Origin: Micromonospora sp. NBC_00389
GTDB taxonomy: Bacteria; Actinomycetota; Actinomycetes; Mycobacteriales; Micromonosporaceae
Assembly (NCBI RefSeq): GCF_036059255.1
Contig: NZ_CP107947.1
Span: forward strand, 4,216,001 to 4,280,000
Reading direction: 5' to 3'
Length of the DNA stretch: 64,000 nucleotides
The notes under the pieces are model-generated. The model saw only the letters and a program-made list of their open reading frames with translations, ran no database searches and was not told the DNA's origin. The position numbers and the translations under genes are program-made. Shown piece by piece: positions 43,730 to 52,053 of the stretch (position 1 is the stretch's first letter; every line of letters starts with the position of its first letter).

Positions 43730-44461
43730 TTAACGTCCTCCCTCCGATGCGGTCCGGCTCGTTACCGGGGGAGGCTGGCTGATCATCGCCATCATGTGCG
43801 CGGTCCACGGGACAACCAGGCGCCCGTCGACCTCGCCCCGCACATAACGAAGAAAGTTCGGCGTGTTCATGTGCCTGGCGAGCGCATCCTGGTCAGTCCA
43901 GTTCTCGTAGAAGAACATCACCCGCGGGTCCTCCCGGGTCTGGTACAGGTCATAGTCGAGACAACCCGGTTCAGCCCGGGTCGGCTCCACCATCGCCAGG
44001 TGGGCCTGGCGTACCACGTCGACCGCACCCGGACTGATGGTGAAGAACGGGACGAGGGTCACTTGGGCGCTGGAGTTCGCGGTCGCCCGCGGACTGTCCG
44101 GTCTGGTGTCCGGGCTGGAAAGTAGCCGCGCGGAGCGCACCATGGGCGGAGCCACCAGCTCTGGCACAGCCTGCTCGCGCAGCAGAGTCTGTACGTGCGG
44201 GCTCGCCATGTGCCGATCGAGGGCAGACTGGTCCGCCCAGTTGGCCAGAAGGTAAAACGCCGCTGGATTGTTCTTCAGCCGATGCAGGTCGTAGCTGAGG
44301 TTCCCTGAATCGGCGCGCGAGGGCTCGACCAGGTGCAGTAGAGGGTCACACACGTCGGCTTCCCGGCCGGGCTTCGCGATGAATTGGGCGAGTACGGCGA
44401 CCTGGTCGGGTGCCGGCGAGGGTGACGTCTCGTCCGCTCCGGCGGTTACGCTCGCATCCAT
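43730..44461 (-). CDS. Two-domain antibiotic biosynthesis monooxygenase (ABM) protein
   Basis: 243 residues from the ATG of MDASVTAGADE. Two ABM ferredoxin-like domains: the first (VAVLAQFIAKPGREADVCDP, NLSYDLHRLKNNPAAFYLLA, NWADQSALDRHMASPHVQTL), the second (VTLVPFFTISPGAVDVVRQA, CLDYDLYQTREDPRVMFFYE, NWTDQDALARHMNTPNFLRY). Each resembles a YgiN-type quinol monooxygenase half; the fused pair would make a pseudo-dimer. Oxygenation of an anthrone or quinol substrate is possible but unproven. Its stop codon abuts the IS5 element and appears native. Confidence 0.85.
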   Translation of the reverse strand: MDASVTAGADETSPSPAPDQVAVLAQFIAKPGREADVCDPLLHLVEPSRADSGNLSYDLHRLKNNPAAFYLLANWADQSALDRHMASPHVQTLLREQAVPELVAPPMVRSARLLSSPDTRPDSPRATANSSAQVTLVPFFTISPGAVDVVRQAHLAMVEPTRAEPGCLDYDLYQTREDPRVMFFYENWTDQDALARHMNTPNFLRYVRGEVDGRLVVPWTAHMMAMISQPPPVTSRTASEGGR

Positions 44462-44524
44462 CTGATCTCCTTGCCGGTGCTGTACTGCTGGCAGACTTCG
44501 CGTCGGGCCCGCGGCTTGTTCCCA

Positions 44525-44773
44525 TTAGCCGAACGGGCAAACGACCGTTGGTCCCTGACTCAGGCTTCGGGGTCGGAACAGCGAAGACGCTGATAGCCGA
44601 TGCTCGCCCGGCTCACGGTCTGCTCCACGTCCTGTCATCGGCCCACTCCCGGTGGTGTTGACCTGCGTCGCGAGTGCGGCGAGGTTTCGGGCGGCGTTGA
44701 CGGCTCGGTCGAGGGTCAGTGCGCAGGTGGTGAAGGTGTAGGTCCGCTCGGACAGGGTCAGCTTGGCTTTCAT
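44525..44773 (-). pseudogene. C-terminal piece of an older tnpB, split by TnpB element 2
   Basis: KAKLTLSERTYTFTTCALTL and DRAVNAARNLAALA are the zinc ribbon end and RuvC-III block of a different TnpB subfamily. Decay is visible: one ribbon Cys is replaced (TYTF), and the catalytic DRD is DRA. The preceding ribbon half (TCSGCGG) is found across the inserted element at 46111-46200; joining both flanks restores one frame. Confidence 0.8.
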
Positions 44774-44874
44774 CGGTGTTGCGGCGTGGATACCCCTGCC
44801 TTCAGGCGGGGGAGGAAACGCCGCTCCCTCCCCTCAGGGATAGACTTACATGAACTACTGGTAGGATGTGAGGT

Positions 44875-45987
44875 ATGGGTGAGGTGGTGAAGCGGGCGTA
44901 CAAGTACCGCTTCTATCCGACCCCGCAGCAGGCTGAGCAGTTGAACCGCACTTTCGGGTGCGTGCGAAAGGTGTACAACCTTGCCCTGGATGCGCGCACC
45001 CGCGCGTGGGCGGTTGACCGGCAGCGCAGCACCTATGTGCAGTCGTCGGCGTGGCTGACCGAGTGGAAGCGCACCGAGGAGCTCTTGTTCCTCAATGAGG
45101 TCAGTTCCGTGCCGTTGCAGCAAGCCCTGCGGCACCTGCAAGCCGGGTTCGCCGCGTTCTGGGACAAGCGGTCGCGGTACCCGCGTTTCAAGTCCAAGCG
45201 CAAGTCTCGGGCGTCGGCGGAGTACACCCGCTCGGCGTTCCGCTGGCGTGACGGGCAGCTCACCCTGGCCAAGATGGACGCGCCGCTGACCCTCGTGTGG
45301 TCCCGGCCTCTGCCCGACGGCGCCGAGCCGTCCACGGTCACGGTGTCCCGTGACGCGGCCGGTCGGTGGTTCGTGTCCCTGCTGGTCGAGGATCCCACCG
45401 TGACGCCGCTCCCGCCGGTCGACACGGCGGTGGGGGTGGATGCGGGCATCACCAGTCTGCTCACCCTGTCCACCGGGGAGAAAATCACCAACCCGCGCCA
45501 CGAGCGCGCTGACCGGCGCAAGCTGGCCAAGGCGCAACGCACCATGGCCCGTAAGGGCAAGGACTCCGCCAACCGGGCCAAAGCCCGCCTGGCGGTGGCC
45601 CGCATCCATGCCCGTATCGGCGATCGGCGGCGGGATCACCTGCACAAGCTGTCGACTCGACTCGTCCGCGAGAACCAAACGGTCGTGATCGAAGATCTCA
45701 GTGTGCGCAACATGCTGCGCAACCACAAACTCGCCCGCGCCATTTCCGACGCGGCGTGGACACAACTGCGCAGCATGATCGAGTACAAGGCCGCCTGGTA
45801 CGGGCGGACCGTGATCGCCGTCGACCGCTGGTATCCGAGCACGAAGACCTGTTCGGCGTGCGGGCGGATCAACACAGCGATGACTCTCGGCGTTCGTGTC
45901 TGGACGTGTCCCGGCTGTAATGCCGTGCACGACCGGGACGTCAACGCCGCCCGCAACATTCTCGCCGCCGGGCTGGCGGAGAGGTAA
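44875..45987 (+). CDS. tnpB: TnpB RNA-guided endonuclease (OrfB), copy 2
   Basis: 370 residues, same length as copy 1 and nearly the same sequence (for example QRSTYVQSSAWLTEWKRTEE, KDSANRAKARLAVARIHARI). The RuvC triad is intact: Asp189 in VGVDAGI, Glu273 in VIEDLSV, Asp355 in HDRDVNAA, with zinc ribbon CSACG and CPGC. One change next to the ribbon is CPGCNAV for CPGCDAV. Reading starts at an ATG 104 bp inside the element. Likely an active omega-RNA-guided nuclease whose guide matches the right flank. Confidence 0.9.
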   Translation: MGEVVKRAYKYRFYPTPQQAEQLNRTFGCVRKVYNLALDARTRAWAVDRQRSTYVQSSAWLTEWKRTEELLFLNEVSSVPLQQALRHLQAGFAAFWDKRSRYPRFKSKRKSRASAEYTRSAFRWRDGQLTLAKMDAPLTLVWSRPLPDGAEPSTVTVSRDAAGRWFVSLLVEDPTVTPLPPVDTAVGVDAGITSLLTLSTGEKITNPRHERADRRKLAKAQRTMARKGKDSANRAKARLAVARIHARIGDRRRDHLHKLSTRLVRENQTVVIEDLSVRNMLRNHKLARAISDAAWTQLRSMIEYKAAWYGRTVIAVDRWYPSTKTCSACGRINTAMTLGVRVWTCPGCNAVHDRDVNAARNILAAGLAER

Positions 45988-46110
45988 AACGCCTGTGGAG
46001 GGACGGTAAGACCCGACCCGCGAAAGCGGTGAAGGCGCGACCCGGTGAAACAGGAACCCCCTCGGGCGACCGAGGGAATCCCCGTCCTTCAGGGCGGTGG
46101 AGGATGTCAA
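45988..46110 (+). ncRNA. Predicted omega-RNA scaffold at the right end of TnpB element 2
   Basis: 123 bases after the tnpB stop, differing from copy 1 at only a few positions, e.g. CCCGTCCTTCAGGGCGG here against CCCGCCCTTCAGGGCGG. The guide would come from the flank TCCGCCACAGCCTGAGCAGG, which is the antisense of the older tnpB's first zinc-ribbon Cys pair. Confidence 0.65.
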
Positions 46111-46354
46111 TCCGCCACAGCCTGAGCAGGTTCCGCCGCGGGTGGCCCTTGCGGCTGTCGACCGCCGACCACCGCCATTCCCGGCAATGCGGACATTCCT
46201 GCCGCTAGCCGTGCCCAGGCTGTACCTGGTTGGTCGTCCACCGGCACGCGACGCTGGACCCGTGGCGGGCTGACACAGCACACAGCTCCCCGTCGCCCGT
46301 GCGCTATCCGGCGCATGGGTTTCGCGCAAAGACCCCGACACGGGAGGAATTGGC
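46111..46354 (-). pseudogene. Upstream piece of the older tnpB, then promoter region of NmrA gene
   Basis: On the minus strand up to about 46200 the sequence encodes RATRGGTCSGCGG, the first half of a TnpB zinc ribbon that continues at 44773. Beyond that, the frame has several candidate continuations (CPHCREWRWSAVDSRKG in another frame), showing decay. The remainder up to 46354 is leader of the NmrA-type gene. Confidence 0.6.
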
Positions 46355-47302
46355 ATGTCCGAAACGAAAACCATCGCGGTGGTGGGCGCCACCGGCGCGC
46401 AGGGCGGTGGCCTGGCCAACGCCATCCTGGCGGATCCGCGCGGTGAGTTCACGCTCCGGGCGTTGACCCGCCGGCCGGACTCCGATGCCGCCCGTGAGTT
46501 GGCCTCCCGTGGCGCGCAGGTGGTCGAGGCTGACCTCGACGACGAGTCGAGCCTGCGGCGCGCGTTCGTCGGCGCGTACGGCGCCTATGTGGTGACGAAC
46601 TACTGGGAAGGCATGTCGGCGCAGACCGAGTTGGGCCACGCACGCAACGCGGCCCGGGCGGCGAAGCAGGCCGACCTGCGGCACGTGATCTGGTCAACGC
46701 TGGAGGACACCCGCGAACGACTCCCGGTCACCGATCCCCGGGTACCGGTGCTCGACGGCTCCTACACCGTGCCGCACTTCGACGCGAAGGCGGAGGCGGA
46801 CCGGTTCTTCCTCGACCTCAGTGTGCCGACGACGTTCCTGCGCACCACCTTCTATTGGGAGGCGTTTCTGCAAGGGTTCGGGCCGCTCCGCGACGAGTCC
46901 GGACAGCTGGTGCTCACGCTGCCGATGGGTAACAGCGCGTTGGCCGGGATCGCCGCCGAGGACATTGGCCGCACCGCGCTCGGCATCTTCGCCGCCGGCG
47001 AGGACTACCTCGGCGCGACGGTCAGCATCGCCGGCGAGCACCTGACCGGCGCGCAGATCGCGGCCGTGTTCGCCGACGTACTGGGCGAGCCGGTGGCCTA
47101 CCGGCCGCTGACCCACGACCAGTTCCGAGCTCTCGGCATCCCCGCCGCGGCGGAGATCGGAAACATGTTCCAGTACTACACCGAGGCCGCCGGCACCTTC
47201 ACCGGCGCCCGCGACCTGACCGTGGTGCGCGCGCTGCACCCCGGACTGCGCACATTCCACCAGTGGCTGCTCGAACACAAGGACGCCGTCAGCGTCGACT
47301 AG
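46355..47302 (+). CDS. NmrA/HSCARG-like NAD(P)-binding protein
   Basis: 315 residues, ATG with GGGAGG upstream. Rossmann start TIAVVGATGAQGGGLANAIL, then LRALTRRPDSDAARELASRG, AYGAYVVTNYWEGMSAQTEL, VIWSTLEDTRERLP, VPHFDAKAEADRFF. This is the NmrA family of atypical short-chain dehydrogenases, which lack the catalytic Tyr-Lys pair and often act as redox sensors or quinone/azo reductases. Same strand as, and 90 bp before, the metallo-beta-lactamase-fold gene; probable operon. Confidence 0.88.
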   Translation: MSETKTIAVVGATGAQGGGLANAILADPRGEFTLRALTRRPDSDAARELASRGAQVVEADLDDESSLRRAFVGAYGAYVVTNYWEGMSAQTELGHARNAARAAKQADLRHVIWSTLEDTRERLPVTDPRVPVLDGSYTVPHFDAKAEADRFFLDLSVPTTFLRTTFYWEAFLQGFGPLRDESGQLVLTLPMGNSALAGIAAEDIGRTALGIFAAGEDYLGATVSIAGEHLTGAQIAAVFADVLGEPVAYRPLTHDQFRALGIPAAAEIGNMFQYYTEAAGTFTGARDLTVVRALHPGLRTFHQWLLEHKDAVSVD

Positions 47303-47392
47303 CCAGCGGACCCCGTCCACCGCAGGCCGTCCGCTATGGACGGCTTGCGGTGGACTCGCGAAGCTCAGACCATCACGTTCCAAGGAGTCACT

Positions 47393-48469
47393 GTGACACC
47401 AACCAATACCGACCGGTCCGGTACGAGCCGGCGGTCGTTGCTCGCCCGCGGCGCGGCGCTCGCGGCGGCGCCGTCGATCGGCGCCATCATGGCCGCGGTG
47501 GCGGGACCGTCGCCGGCCGAGGCCGACTCGGCCCTGCAGGACTACGCGCCCGTACCCCCGTCGGCGCTCGGACCCGCCCTCAACAGTCAGGGTTACTACG
47601 TCGGACGGGTGGAGCGGAACCTGTACTGGGTCACCGATGGCACCTACCAGTCCGCGTTCCTGACCACCCGCGACGGCGTCGTGCTGTTCGACGCGCCGCC
47701 GACCATCGGCCACAACCTCCGGCGGGCCGTGGACGAGATCTCCGCCGCCAACGGCGTCAGCAACAGGGTGACGCACCTGGTGTACTCCCACCACCATGCC
47801 GACCACATCGGCGCGTCGGCGTTGTTCGGCAAGCATGTCGTGCGCGTCGGCCACGCGGAGACCCGCCGACTGCTGCTGCAGTACAACGACCCGGCCCGAC
47901 CCGCCCCCGATGTCACCTTCCAGGACCGTCGCACCCTGCGCGTCGGCGGGGAACGCGTCGAGTTGGCCTGGCGCGGCTCTAACCACGCGCCAGACAACAT
48001 CTACATCCACCTGCCGGACCACGACACCCTCATGCTCGTCGACATCGCGTTGCCCGGTTGGGTACCCATCTACAACCTCAACCTCAGCGCCGACATACCC
48101 GGATTCATCGCCGCCCCCACCACCGCCCTTTCCTACCCCTGGAAGCACTACATCGGCGGCCACCTGGGCCGGCTCGGCACTCGCGCCGACATCGGCCTGC
48201 ACCAGCAGTACGTGACCGACATCGTCGACAACGTGAAGACCGCGCTCGCCACGGTCGATCCGACGCCATACTTCGTGAAGTACGGCCCGAACCCGTGGGC
48301 CGCGGTGAAGACCTACCTGGACGCGGTCACCGACCAGGCCGCCGCCCCCGTCATCGCGAAATACACCGGGGTGCTGGCTGCGGCCGACGTTTTCACCACG
48401 AGCAGCACCCTGACCATCCTCGAATCCGTCCGTCTCGACCTCGGCTTCGGATCCCAGATCCATCCCTGA
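47393..48469 (+). CDS. TAT-exported metallo-beta-lactamase-fold hydrolase
   Basis: 358 residues from a GTG with AAGGAG five bases upstream. Twin-arginine signal SRRSLLARGAALAAAPSIGA at residues about 12-31. MBL fold: NLYWVTDGTYQSAFLTTRDG, VVLFDAP, VTHLVYSHHHADHIGASALF with the metal-binding HHxADH motif, a later His in WRGSNHAPDNIYIHLP, and LMLVDIALPGW. Resembles periplasmic hydrolases of the SdsA/glyoxalase II-like group; substrate unknown. Follows the NmrA-type gene closely. Confidence 0.87.
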   Translation: MTPTNTDRSGTSRRSLLARGAALAAAPSIGAIMAAVAGPSPAEADSALQDYAPVPPSALGPALNSQGYYVGRVERNLYWVTDGTYQSAFLTTRDGVVLFDAPPTIGHNLRRAVDEISAANGVSNRVTHLVYSHHHADHIGASALFGKHVVRVGHAETRRLLLQYNDPARPAPDVTFQDRRTLRVGGERVELAWRGSNHAPDNIYIHLPDHDTLMLVDIALPGWVPIYNLNLSADIPGFIAAPTTALSYPWKHYIGGHLGRLGTRADIGLHQQYVTDIVDNVKTALATVDPTPYFVKYGPNPWAAVKTYLDAVTDQAAAPVIAKYTGVLAAADVFTTSSTLTILESVRLDLGFGSQIHP

Positions 48470-48575
48470 ACTATGCCCGCCGCAACGCCGCTCTCCCCGG
48501 GCGCCGGCCAGCCGCCGGCTCCCGGGGTCGCGGGACACCGGGGCCTTCGGCGGTAGGTCCCAGCCGCCCGGCCGC

Positions 48576-49433
48576 TCAGGCGAACGCCGAGTCGAGCTGG
48601 TTCGTGGCGTCCCGGTCCAGCTCGATGCGATCCACCGCGAGGTTCTCCCGCAGGTGCCGCAGCGAGGCGGTGCCCGGTATCAGCAGGACGTTCGGGGACA
48701 GCGCGAGCAGCCATGCCAGCGCGATCTGCGCCGGCGTGGCCTGGTACCGGCGGGCGAGGCGGTCCACCGCCGGGTTGTTGAAGATGGCCTCGCGCCGATC
48801 TCGCGGCCAGCCCAGCGGAACGTAGGGCACGAACGCGATGCCGCGCCGCGCGCACTCCTGCAGCACCGGCATCGAAGCGCGGTCGAGCAAACTGAACGAG
48901 TTTTGTACGCACACGATCTCGGCGACCGCGAGCGCCCGCCGCAGGTGGGCGAGCGAGACATTGCTGAGACCGATTCCGTCGATCAGACCTTCCTCTCGAG
49001 CCGTGACCATCGCGGCCAGTTGGGCATCGAACCGGCCGTCTGGAGGTGAGTCGCCCATCAGCCTGAGGTTGACCGCGGCAAGGCGGTCGACCCGCAGCGT
49101 CCGGAGGTTGTCCTCGATGCCCCTGCGCAGCTCGTCGGGCTCGTCGTAGGGCAGTACCGCACCCGCGTCGTCCCGCCGGGCCCCCACCTTGCTGACAATC
49201 GCCAGCCCGTCCGGGTACGGGTGCAACGCCTCCCGGATCAGCTCATTGACGACCCGGGGTCCGTAGTACTCGGCGGTGTCGATGTGGTTCACACCGGTCT
49301 CCACCGCGGTCCTGAGTACGGCGATGGCATCGTCACGGCTGGCCGGTGGGCCGAACACACCGGGCCCGGTCAGCTGCATGGCGCCGTACCCGACTCGCGC
49401 GACCGGAAACGGCCCCAGCCGGAACGTCGTCAC
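48576..49433 (-). CDS. Aldo/keto reductase, coupled to XRE regulator
   Basis: 285 residues, GTG start overlapping the regulator's TGA (GTGA on the minus strand). AKR blocks: FPVARVGYGAMQLTGPGVFG, GVNHIDTAEYYGPRVVNELI with Asp/Tyr, AIVSKVGARRD with Lys, EEGLIDGIGLSNVSLAHLRR, FVPYVPLGWPRDRRE and LIPGTASLRHLRENLAVDRI. NADPH-dependent reductase of unknown substrate. Translational coupling with the XRE gene implies it is a target or partner of that regulator. Confidence 0.88.
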   Translation of the reverse strand: MTTFRLGPFPVARVGYGAMQLTGPGVFGPPASRDDAIAVLRTAVETGVNHIDTAEYYGPRVVNELIREALHPYPDGLAIVSKVGARRDDAGAVLPYDEPDELRRGIEDNLRTLRVDRLAAVNLRLMGDSPPDGRFDAQLAAMVTAREEGLIDGIGLSNVSLAHLRRALAVAEIVCVQNSFSLLDRASMPVLQECARRGIAFVPYVPLGWPRDRREAIFNNPAVDRLARRYQATPAQIALAWLLALSPNVLLIPGTASLRHLRENLAVDRIELDRDATNQLDSAFA

Positions 49434-50287
49434 TCGGTGTCCACGGCAACGCTCATGTCCTGGGTGCCGACCACCGACAGCAGGCGCAGTGCGTCATGGG
49501 AGGGGCTGCCCCTCTGAGCGGTTAAGCAGACGAGATACTGGTCGCGCATGGGCACGGCGAGCGTGTCGCAGTTCAGCTCAAGGGTGCCCACCATCGGATG
49601 GTGCATCGTCTTGCGGTGGTGGTGTCCGGTCTCCACATGGTGGACGTCCCACAGCTGCGCGAACTCGGCGCTGCCCCGGTACAGCGTGTCGACCATTGCG
49701 TGGATCTGCGGGTCGGTCGGGTACCGGCCAGCCGCCGCTCGCAACTGACCCACCGCCAGCCTGCCGAACTCCTCCGCGCCGCTCATCCCGTAGTGCCGCG
49801 CGGCGGGGTCGGGGTGCAGGAAGTGGCGGTAGATGAGGTTGCGGCGGGCCGGTGGAACCGCGGAGAAGTCCTCGAACAGGGCCGCGGCCAGGCCATTCCA
49901 CGCGATCACGTCGTAGCGGGCGTTGACCACGAACGCCGCGACGTCCGTCATGTGCTCCAGCAGGTTCAACACGGTCGCCGGGACGTCGGAGCGGGGTCCG
50001 GCCGCCGATTCCGGTGCGACACCGGCAAGGTCGAACAAATGGTCGCGTTCGTCCGCGCTCAGGCGCAGAGCCCGGGCCAGCTCGCCGAGCACCCGCCGGG
50101 ACGGGCTGGACCCGCGGGCCTGTTCCAACCGCGTGTAGTACTCGACCGAGATGTGCGCGAGCCGGGCGACCTCCTCCCGGCGCAGCCCCGGGGTCCGGCG
50201 CGCGGTGCCGGCCGGCAGGCCGACGTCCTGCGGTCGCGTTTGCTCCCGCTTGCTGCGCAGGAACTCGCCGAGCTCGGTACGGTCCAT
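49430..50287 (-). CDS. XRE-family regulator with MmyB-like ligand-binding domain
   Basis: 285 residues from the ATG at 50285-50287; an open extension upstream runs through the operator and the divergent gene's shadow. HTH region RTPGLRREEVARLAHISVEY followed by YTRLEQARG is the typical actinobacterial HTH_31 start. The C-terminal MmyB-like PAS-type domain includes NARYDVIAWNGLAAALFEDF and RNLIYRHFLHPDPAARHYG, known to bind fatty-acid-like ligands in family members. Divergent from the SDR gene; the palindrome at 50320 lies between them. Confidence 0.88.
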   Translation of the reverse strand: MDRTELGEFLRSKREQTRPQDVGLPAGTARRTPGLRREEVARLAHISVEYYTRLEQARGSSPSRRVLGELARALRLSADERDHLFDLAGVAPESAAGPRSDVPATVLNLLEHMTDVAAFVVNARYDVIAWNGLAAALFEDFSAVPPARRNLIYRHFLHPDPAARHYGMSGAEEFGRLAVGQLRAAAGRYPTDPQIHAMVDTLYRGSAEFAQLWDVHHVETGHHHRKTMHHPMVGTLELNCDTLAVPMRDQYLVCLTAQRGSPSHDALRLLSVVGTQDMSVAVDTE

Positions 50288-50319
50288 GGTCGCAAGTATC
50301 GCCCGTGCTCGCCCAGCTG

Positions 50320-50340
50320 CCAGGTACAAACGGTACCTGG
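50320..50340. promoter_or_regulatory. Palindromic operator between XRE regulator and SDR gene
   Basis: CCAGGTAC and GTACCTGG are perfect 8-bp arms with a 5-bp spacer, 33 bp from the regulator start and 100 bp from the SDR start. MmyB-like regulators commonly control the divergent SDR, so this is the likely site. Confidence 0.65.
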
Positions 50341-50440
50341 ACGAACCAGACAATCGGCCGTACACCACCCGAAGGTGCCCGCCGAGACTGGTACTGGCTG
50401 GGCCTGTCGCCCGGCCCACCCCGCCGGGCAGCCTCGAGCC

Positions 50441-51154
50441 ATGGCTCACCACAGCAAGATCGCGCTCGTGACCGGGGCAAACAAGGGCGTCGGCCGGCAC
50501 ATCGCCCGGCAGCTGGCACAGGCAGGGGTCAGCGTGCTGGCCGGCTCCCGCGACACCTCGCGCGGCCAGCGCACGGTCGACGAACTGCGCGCCGAAGGGC
50601 TCGACGTGCAGCTGCTCCAGCTGGACGTCACTGACGCCGCCTCCGTCGCGGCTGCCGCCGTGCATGCCACGGCGTTGGACATCCTCGTCAACAACGCCGG
50701 CATCAGCAGCGGCTACGACACCCCGTCCCGGACGTCGCCGGAGGACCTGCGCCGCACCTACGAGACGAACGTGTTCGGCGTCGTCGCCGTCATCAACGCC
50801 TTCCTGCCCGTGCTGCTGCGCTCCCCGTCACCGCGGATCGTCAACGTGTCCAGCGAGGTCGGCTCCCTCACCCTGATGAGGAACCGGATACCGATCAACG
50901 TCGGCGCGTACCAGTCGTCGAAGGCCGCGCTGAACGCGCTGACCATCCTCTACGCCAAGGAACTCCGCGACACGCCCGTAAAGATCAATGCAGTCACACC
51001 CGGGTACGTCGCGACCGACCTCTACGGCGGCACGCCGACGCCCGGTGCCGGTGACGCCGCCCACGGCGCGGCCGTCGCCGTACGGTTCGCGCTGCTCGAC
51101 GACAACGGTCCCAGCGGCGAGTTCCACGACGCGAGCGGCATCCTGCCCTGGTGA
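50441..51154 (+). CDS. Short-chain dehydrogenase/reductase (SDR)
   Basis: 237 residues from the ATG of MAHHSKIALVTGANKGVGRH. Cofactor motif TGANKGVG, DVTDAASV, LDILVNNAGISSG (NNAG), catalytic Ser in RIVNVSSEVGSLT and YQSSKAALNAL (YxxxK), then PGYVATDLYGGTPTP. Classical SDR with NADPH-type preference (Arg in GSRD after beta 2). Carbonyl reductase-like; substrate unknown. Divergent from the XRE/AKR pair and probably under the same operator. Confidence 0.9.
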   Translation: MAHHSKIALVTGANKGVGRHIARQLAQAGVSVLAGSRDTSRGQRTVDELRAEGLDVQLLQLDVTDAASVAAAAVHATALDILVNNAGISSGYDTPSRTSPEDLRRTYETNVFGVVAVINAFLPVLLRSPSPRIVNVSSEVGSLTLMRNRIPINVGAYQSSKAALNALTILYAKELRDTPVKINAVTPGYVATDLYGGTPTPGAGDAAHGAAVAVRFALLDDNGPSGEFHDASGILPW

Positions 51155-51771
51155 CCGGCACCCGATTGCGACGACGGTGACTCGGTCCGGAGTTCGCGCT
51201 TATCCGCGGATGGTTCGGCCGGTCTCCCAACCGGCAACTGACCGGCGGGAGGAGTTTGGGCAAGAACCGGCAATGAGGAACGCGTCCCGTCGCGGCGCGG
51301 TCCTGCCGGCGCTCGTCGTGGCAGCGCTCGCCATCGCCGGGCTGGTCTGGCCACGGCTGCCCGGGCCGGTTGGATCAAGCGGGAGGAGCGAAGGGGTTCG
51401 GTCGATCTCAGGCAGTTGGCGGAGCGCGCGGGCCGTGGAGTGCGAGGGCTCGGTGGTGTGAAGAGGACCGGCCTGATGGCAGGACATTCTGCATTCCGGC
51501 CAACGCCTCGCGATCTTCTACACCAAACTCAACGACCGCCTCCTACGCCCACTCCTGGGCGGTTCTGGTACGGACTGTGTCGAGGGCGCTGAGTTGACCA
51601 GAGTGGTCGCCGTGCGTGCTTCGAAGGACCCGGCGGGCCTTTGCCCGCCTTTGAGCGGCCGCCTGGTGCCAATTTCGTTAGGCGGCATGGCGGCATGGCG
51701 GCATGGCGGCATGGCGGCGTCGGCTCGCGGCCCGCTGACCGGCGCGGACTCGCGGTTCCGGGGCCTGCGCC
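51155..51771. other. Remnant-rich stretch with short signal-peptide piece
   Basis: From 51273 MRNASRRGAVLPALVVAALA with LVWPRLPGPV reads as the N-terminus of an exported protein that then loses character (truncated gene). At 51498-51560 QRLAIFYTKLNDRLLRPLL is a fragment of the same family as 58750-58982. The tandem 8-bp repeat at 51681 follows. Confidence 0.45.
51681..51719. repeat. Tandem 8-bp repeat (GGCGGCAT)4
   Basis: Four perfect GGCGGCAT units followed by a partial GGCGGCG. It lies in non-coding sequence between remnants; the unit length of eight is not a codon multiple. Confidence 0.85.
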
Positions 51772-52047
51772 TCACCGTCGGTACGGGTCGATGATTTCCT
51801 TCGGGCGGAGCGCCGGGGCGGCGAGATCGCGGAGCGTCGGCGAGGCGAGGTAGAACCTGCCTCGGGTTTCGCCGTGCTGTTCGAGCATGCCCGCCCGGAC
51901 CAGGGCGCGAAGGTCGCGGGTTGCTTGGTCGTCGGTCAGGTTCTCGTCGCGCTGATAGACGGTGCGGCGCACTCGGCCGCCGGTAGCGGCCAGGTGCAGG
52001 GCGCTGACCACCCGCTCAGGCAGCCCGTTGCGCCGGACCCAGGTGTC
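51772..52047 (-). pseudogene. Fic-family protein, C-terminal winged-helix remnant
   Basis: [40 protein letters not shown] and [20 protein letters not shown] match the C-terminal winged helix found after the Fic/DOC domain in many actinobacterial proteins. The Fic domain itself (HPFxDGNGR) is absent; the frame is joined at about 52050 to a histidine-kinase remnant on the other strand. Confidence 0.6.
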
Positions 52048-52053
52048 GAGCAG

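Larger units (their letters stand above)
44771..46110 (+). mobile_element. TnpB-only IS200/IS605-type (IS1341-like) element, copy 2
   Basis: 1340 bp between CATCGGTGT and GATGTCAA, same length and ends as copy 1. The flanks join seamlessly within an older tnpB with no duplicated bases, as expected for Y1-type single-strand transposition. The bases left of the element end in TTTCAT; copy 1 has TTCTCAT, so TCAT (or its neighbourhood) is the likely target-adjacent motif. Confidence 0.88.

Noticed and set aside
44770..46452. Long minus-strand open frame opposite tnpB copy 2
   Set aside because: Shadow of tnpB; the same antisense frame exists opposite copy 1. Only its outer parts, in the flanks, encode real remnants of the older tnpB.
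46694..48538. Long minus-strand open frame of over 600 codons opposite the NmrA and metallo-beta-lactamase genes
   Set aside because: It is a GC-rich antisense shadow: Gly/Arg/Val-rich without domains, fully covering two well-supported plus-strand genes.
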